Positions 5,131 to 7,307 of a DNA stretch of 7,307 nucleotides are shown here, piece after piece (within the stretch, counting starts at the first letter, position 1; every line of letters starts with the position of its first letter). The notes beneath the pieces were generated by a model. That model ran no database searches. It had not been told where the DNA came from and saw only the letters and a program-made list of their open reading frames with translations. This stretch comes from an uncultured Bacteroidales bacterium. GTDB taxonomy: Bacteria; Bacteroidota; Bacteroidia; Bacteroidales; Bacteroidaceae. Position numbers and translations under genes: made by a program. The stretch lies in NCBI GenBank assembly GCA_945871755.1, contig CAMBWV010000043.1, positions 1-7,307 of the forward strand, read 5' to 3'.

Positions 5131-7307
5131 ATGAAAAAGACGCTATTCCTCGCCCTGGCCGCCTGCCTCATGCAGTTTGCCAGCGCACAAGGCATCTACC
5201 AGTTTGCCGACCCTGGGTTTGAGCAGTACACCACCAGTGGCAACGAGCCCGGCAACGGCTGGAACTCCTTCAACTCGGCCACGGGCGCTGTGGTCAATCT
5301 CGGCAAAGGCAGTTCGCCCAAGCCCCAGCACGTCACGCCCGGCGCCAACGGCACTAGCCACGCCGTGCAGATTTTCTCCAAGAGCATCTGGGGCGCAAAG
5401 GCCAACGGCAACTTGACCACAGGTATGATTAACATGGGCAGTGCGATACCCGCTGATGCCGCCAACTACAACTACACCAAGCGCGACGACGCCAGCCACA
5501 GCCTCCGCTTTGCCGGTCGTCCCGACGCTGTGACTTTCTGGGCACGCTTCAAGAGCGGTGGCAGCCCCAACGGCCGCGGCCAGTTCATCCTGCACGATGG
5601 CGATGTGGACTACCGTGACCCCGAACTGTCTGAGCAGGCAGGCAACCGCATCGGTAAGGCCAGTGTGCTCATCCCTGCCTCCCCCGAGTGGGTGCAATAT
5701 ACGGGAGAGTTCACCTACGACAAGGTACAGACCGACGTGCAATACCTCCTCGCCTCCTTCACTACTAACCCCACGCCTGGCGGTAGCGCAAACGACTATC
5801 TGGATATTGATGAAGTCTATTTCATCTACTACCACGCGCTGAGCAGCCTCACCTACGACGGCCAGGCCATCGACCTCGCTGCCGCCGAAAGCGCCAGCGG
5901 TGTGAGCCTCCTGCCCCAGTCGTACGACCCCACGAAGCTCTCCTACACCGTGAAGGGCGCAGGCGCAAGCGTAGAACTGAGCTACGAAGAAAACTTCGGC
6001 ACGCTCAACATCACGGTCAAGGGCAACGACTACAGCGTCAACCACGACAGCAAGACGGTATATACCCTCTTCTTCAGCAATACGCCCGTTGACCCCAATC
6101 CCGACCCTGACCCCGATCCTAATCCCGATCCCGATCCTAATCCCGATCCCGATCCTAATCCCAATCCCGACCCAGACCCAGACCCCGAAGTGCCCGCCGA
6201 TACGACCAAGGCGCTCGGCCAGCCCATCCAGTCGCTCGCCGAACTGGAGAACGGCAAGACCTACGTGCTTTACAATCCCACCTTCACGGCCTACGCTGTG
6301 AGCCGTCCCGACAAGTCGGCCACCAACATCTGGGCTGCCAACATGATTGGCGGCGACAACAGCCACCGCGTCAGCGATGCAAGTTACAGCGAGCCCCTCG
6401 ACACCTGCTCGGCCAACAGTTCGTGGATGATTGTTCCCTTCAATGGCAAGTACTACGTATATAATATGGGTGCCAAGGGCTTCCTCCAGACGCCCAACCC
6501 CAAGAAGAACTACTCCGCAGCCTGCACCTTCACGCAGAACGTACAGGGTCTGAGCATTACCGACCTTGGCAGCGGCCGCTTTGCCTTCAACGGCACGACC
6601 AACTCGCAAGGCTTCATGTGCGCCTCGCCCCAGCTCTCCTACCCCATCGGCACTTGGACAAGCAGCGACAGCGGTTCGGCTTGGCAGATTTGCGAGAATC
6701 CCAACGTAGAAGCCTCCGTAGATGTGCTCATGCTGATTGACCCCTCGCTCGTGCCCACCGACCCCTACGGTGAAGCCGTTGCCAGCCTCAGCGAACTGAA
6801 CGCAGAGACCACCTATGCCCTCTACAACCCCAACTTCAAGGGTTACGCCATCTATAGCTCCGAGCACACAGGCAGCCAGGGCTACATCTGGGCCGCAGGC
6901 GTAGAGAGCAACAACGTGGCCAATAGTTCCTACAGCGAACCTATCGCCCGCACCGACGCCGCAGGCGCATGGATGGTGATGGAAGTAGGCGGCCTCTACT
7001 ACATCTATAATATGGAGGCACAGCAGTACCTCACCACACCGGGCTACGTAGATGCCACGAGCCCCTGCCGCTTCAGCACCGAGCCCGTGGGTATGACCGT
7101 CAGCGAAATCTCAGCCGCCACCTTCACCCTCACGAAGACGGGCGAAGAACTCGACTACTTCTGCCTCGCTCCGCAACTCTCCACCTCGCCCCTGAGCATC
7201 TGGACGAGCGACGACGCAGGTTGCGCTTGGCAATTCCTGCCCAATCCCAACGTAGCCGCCAACCCCGACGTGCTCAACGACATCCTAGTCTTCACAGGCA
7301 TCTCCGC
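5131..7307 (+). CDS. Large secreted PCMD-like multidomain protein, 3' end cut by window
   Basis: Open from ATG 5131 to the window edge (725 complete codons, no stop), so partial. The signal peptide is predicted to be cut at ASA|QG after residue 19. LAAC (9-12) resembles a lipobox but lies very early, so signal peptidase I is preferred. Residues about 21-235 resemble a PCMD-type jelly roll: FADPGFEQY, LTTGMINMG, RPDAVTFWARFK, EWVQYTGEF and YLDIDEVYFIYY from 223. Residues about 236-318 look like a cadherin-like beta-sandwich (SSLTYDGQ, SYDPTKLSYTV). A DP/NP linker spans 321-352. Two homologous modules follow, about 361-526 and 548-708, whose family I do not recognise; a lectin-like or beta-trefoil fold is only a guess. 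Context and architecture suggest an extracellular binding protein or adhesin. The missing C-terminus may carry a sorting tail. The start is A/C-rich without a Shine-Dalgarno. Confidence 0.8.
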   Translation, partial: MKKTLFLALAACLMQFASAQGIYQFADPGFEQYTTSGNEPGNGWNSFNSATGAVVNLGKGSSPKPQHVTPGANGTSHAVQIFSKSIWGAKANGNLTTGMINMGSAIPADAANYNYTKRDDASHSLRFAGRPDAVTFWARFKSGGSPNGRGQFILHDGDVDYRDPELSEQAGNRIGKASVLIPASPEWVQYTGEFTYDKVQTDVQYLLASFTTNPTPGGSANDYLDIDEVYFIYYHALSSLTYDGQAIDLAAAESASGVSLLPQSYDPTKLSYTVKGAGASVELSYEENFGTLNITVKGNDYSVNHDSKTVYTLFFSNTPVDPNPDPDPDPNPDPDPNPDPDPNPNPDPDPDPEVPADTTKALGQPIQSLAELENGKTYVLYNPTFTAYAVSRPDKSATNIWAANMIGGDNSHRVSDASYSEPLDTCSANSSWMIVPFNGKYYVYNMGAKGFLQTPNPKKNYSAACTFTQNVQGLSITDLGSGRFAFNGTTNSQGFMCASPQLSYPIGTWTSSDSGSAWQICENPNVEASVDVLMLIDPSLVPTDPYGEAVASLSELNAETTYALYNPNFKGYAIYSSEHTGSQGYIWAAGVESNNVANSSYSEPIARTDAAGAWMVMEVGGLYYIYNMEAQQYLTTPGYVDATSPCRFSTEPVGMTVSEISAATFTLTKTGEELDYFCLAPQLSTSPLSIWTSDDAGCAWQFLPNPNVAANPDVLNDILVFTGIS
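6091..6186 (+). repeat. DP/NP dipeptide linker encoded by hexamer-based tandem repeat
   Basis: Sixteen consecutive Asp-Pro or Asn-Pro dipeptides (residues 321-352) are encoded by GAYCCN/AATCCC hexamers. A higher-order unit, AATCCCGATCCCGATCCT (18 nt), occurs as two perfect copies at 6121-6138 and 6139-6156. Such rigid acidic proline linkers separate domains of secreted proteins. The perfect tandem units make the array prone to in-frame length change by slippage in multiples of six bases. Confidence 0.9.
6211..7254 (+). repeat. Two tandem homologous modules of unknown family
   Basis: Module 1 (6211-6708, residues 361-526) and module 2 (6772-7254, residues 548-708) share ordered landmarks: SL.EL....TY.LYNP.F..YA, IWAA, SYSEP, a Trp-Met pair (W432/W614), YY.YNM, YL or FL followed by TP, C.F, C..PQLS, WTS.D.G.AWQ and NPNV. 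The period is about 183 residues. The conserved aromatic residues and two conserved cysteines suggest a compact binding fold. A further copy could follow beyond the window edge. Confidence 0.8.

Noticed and set aside
5131..5166. LAAC lipobox at residues 9-12 of the long secreted protein
   Set aside because: The hydrophobic region before Cys12 is too short for a usual lipoprotein signal, and a good signal peptidase I site (ASA|QG) follows at residue 19.
5143..6867. 574-codon open frame on the minus strand inside the long secreted gene
   Set aside because: It is the mirror of a GC-rich, codon-biased + strand gene. Its translation is Gly/Val-rich, with a Gly-Ile/Arg-Ile run produced by the DP/NP repeat, and it has no recognisable domain. 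The + strand frame has a signal peptide and coherent domains.
1..7307. CRISPR array, tRNA, rRNA or insertion-sequence signatures
   Set aside because: No regularly spaced 25-40-bp repeats, cloverleaf sequences, rRNA motifs or transposase frames were seen. The short direct repeats (22-bp period, two copies each) do not fit a CRISPR array.

Overview
The window looks like chromosomal DNA of a fairly GC-rich member of the Bacteroidales, most likely Prevotellaceae or a close relative. The protein families point there: a PCMD-domain lipoprotein, a PorT-like outer-membrane barrel, calycin-like domains, and a short C-terminal tail resembling type IX secretion (T9SS) sorting signals. The upstream regions agree. 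None of the starts has a clear Shine-Dalgarno sequence; they sit behind A/T- or A/C-rich leaders, and one textbook Bacteroidota -7 box (TAnnTTTG) is present. The genus cannot be fixed from this sequence alone. All recognised genes lie on the + strand.

Layout. Positions 1-209 are intergenic and hold two neighbouring palindromes that look like a dispersed intergenic repeat, followed by a weak promoter candidate. rmuC (210-1436) is the only gene with a housekeeping type of role. It ends at a hairpin plus T-run (1453-1501), which directly abuts a strong promoter-like box (1503-1510). A long structured leader (1511-1747) follows, with a possible 44-codon cysteine-containing small ORF and a 22-bp-period direct repeat. 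Next come a surface-type PCMD lipoprotein gene (1748-2926) and, 24 bp later, a PorT-like beta-barrel gene (2951-3775), probably one operon. A 123-bp gap carrying another 22-bp-period direct repeat precedes a secreted protein of two tandem calycin-like domains with a sorting-tail-like C-terminus (3899-4939). A stem-loop (4976-5011) and a possible promoter (5036-5043) lead into a long secreted multidomain protein (5131 to beyond 7307, cut by the window edge). It has a PCMD-like domain, a cadherin-like beta-sandwich, a 32-residue DP/NP linker and two homologous modules of about 165 residues.

How the genes may work together. The four genes after rmuC all encode exported proteins, one predicted to be lipid-anchored, one an outer-membrane barrel and two secreted. 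Two of them carry PCMD-type domains. This is consistent with a cell-surface or extracellular binding system, possibly for glycan or host ligands. No enzyme active site, TonB-dependent transporter, SusD homologue or regulator gene is visible, so substrate and mechanism remain unknown.
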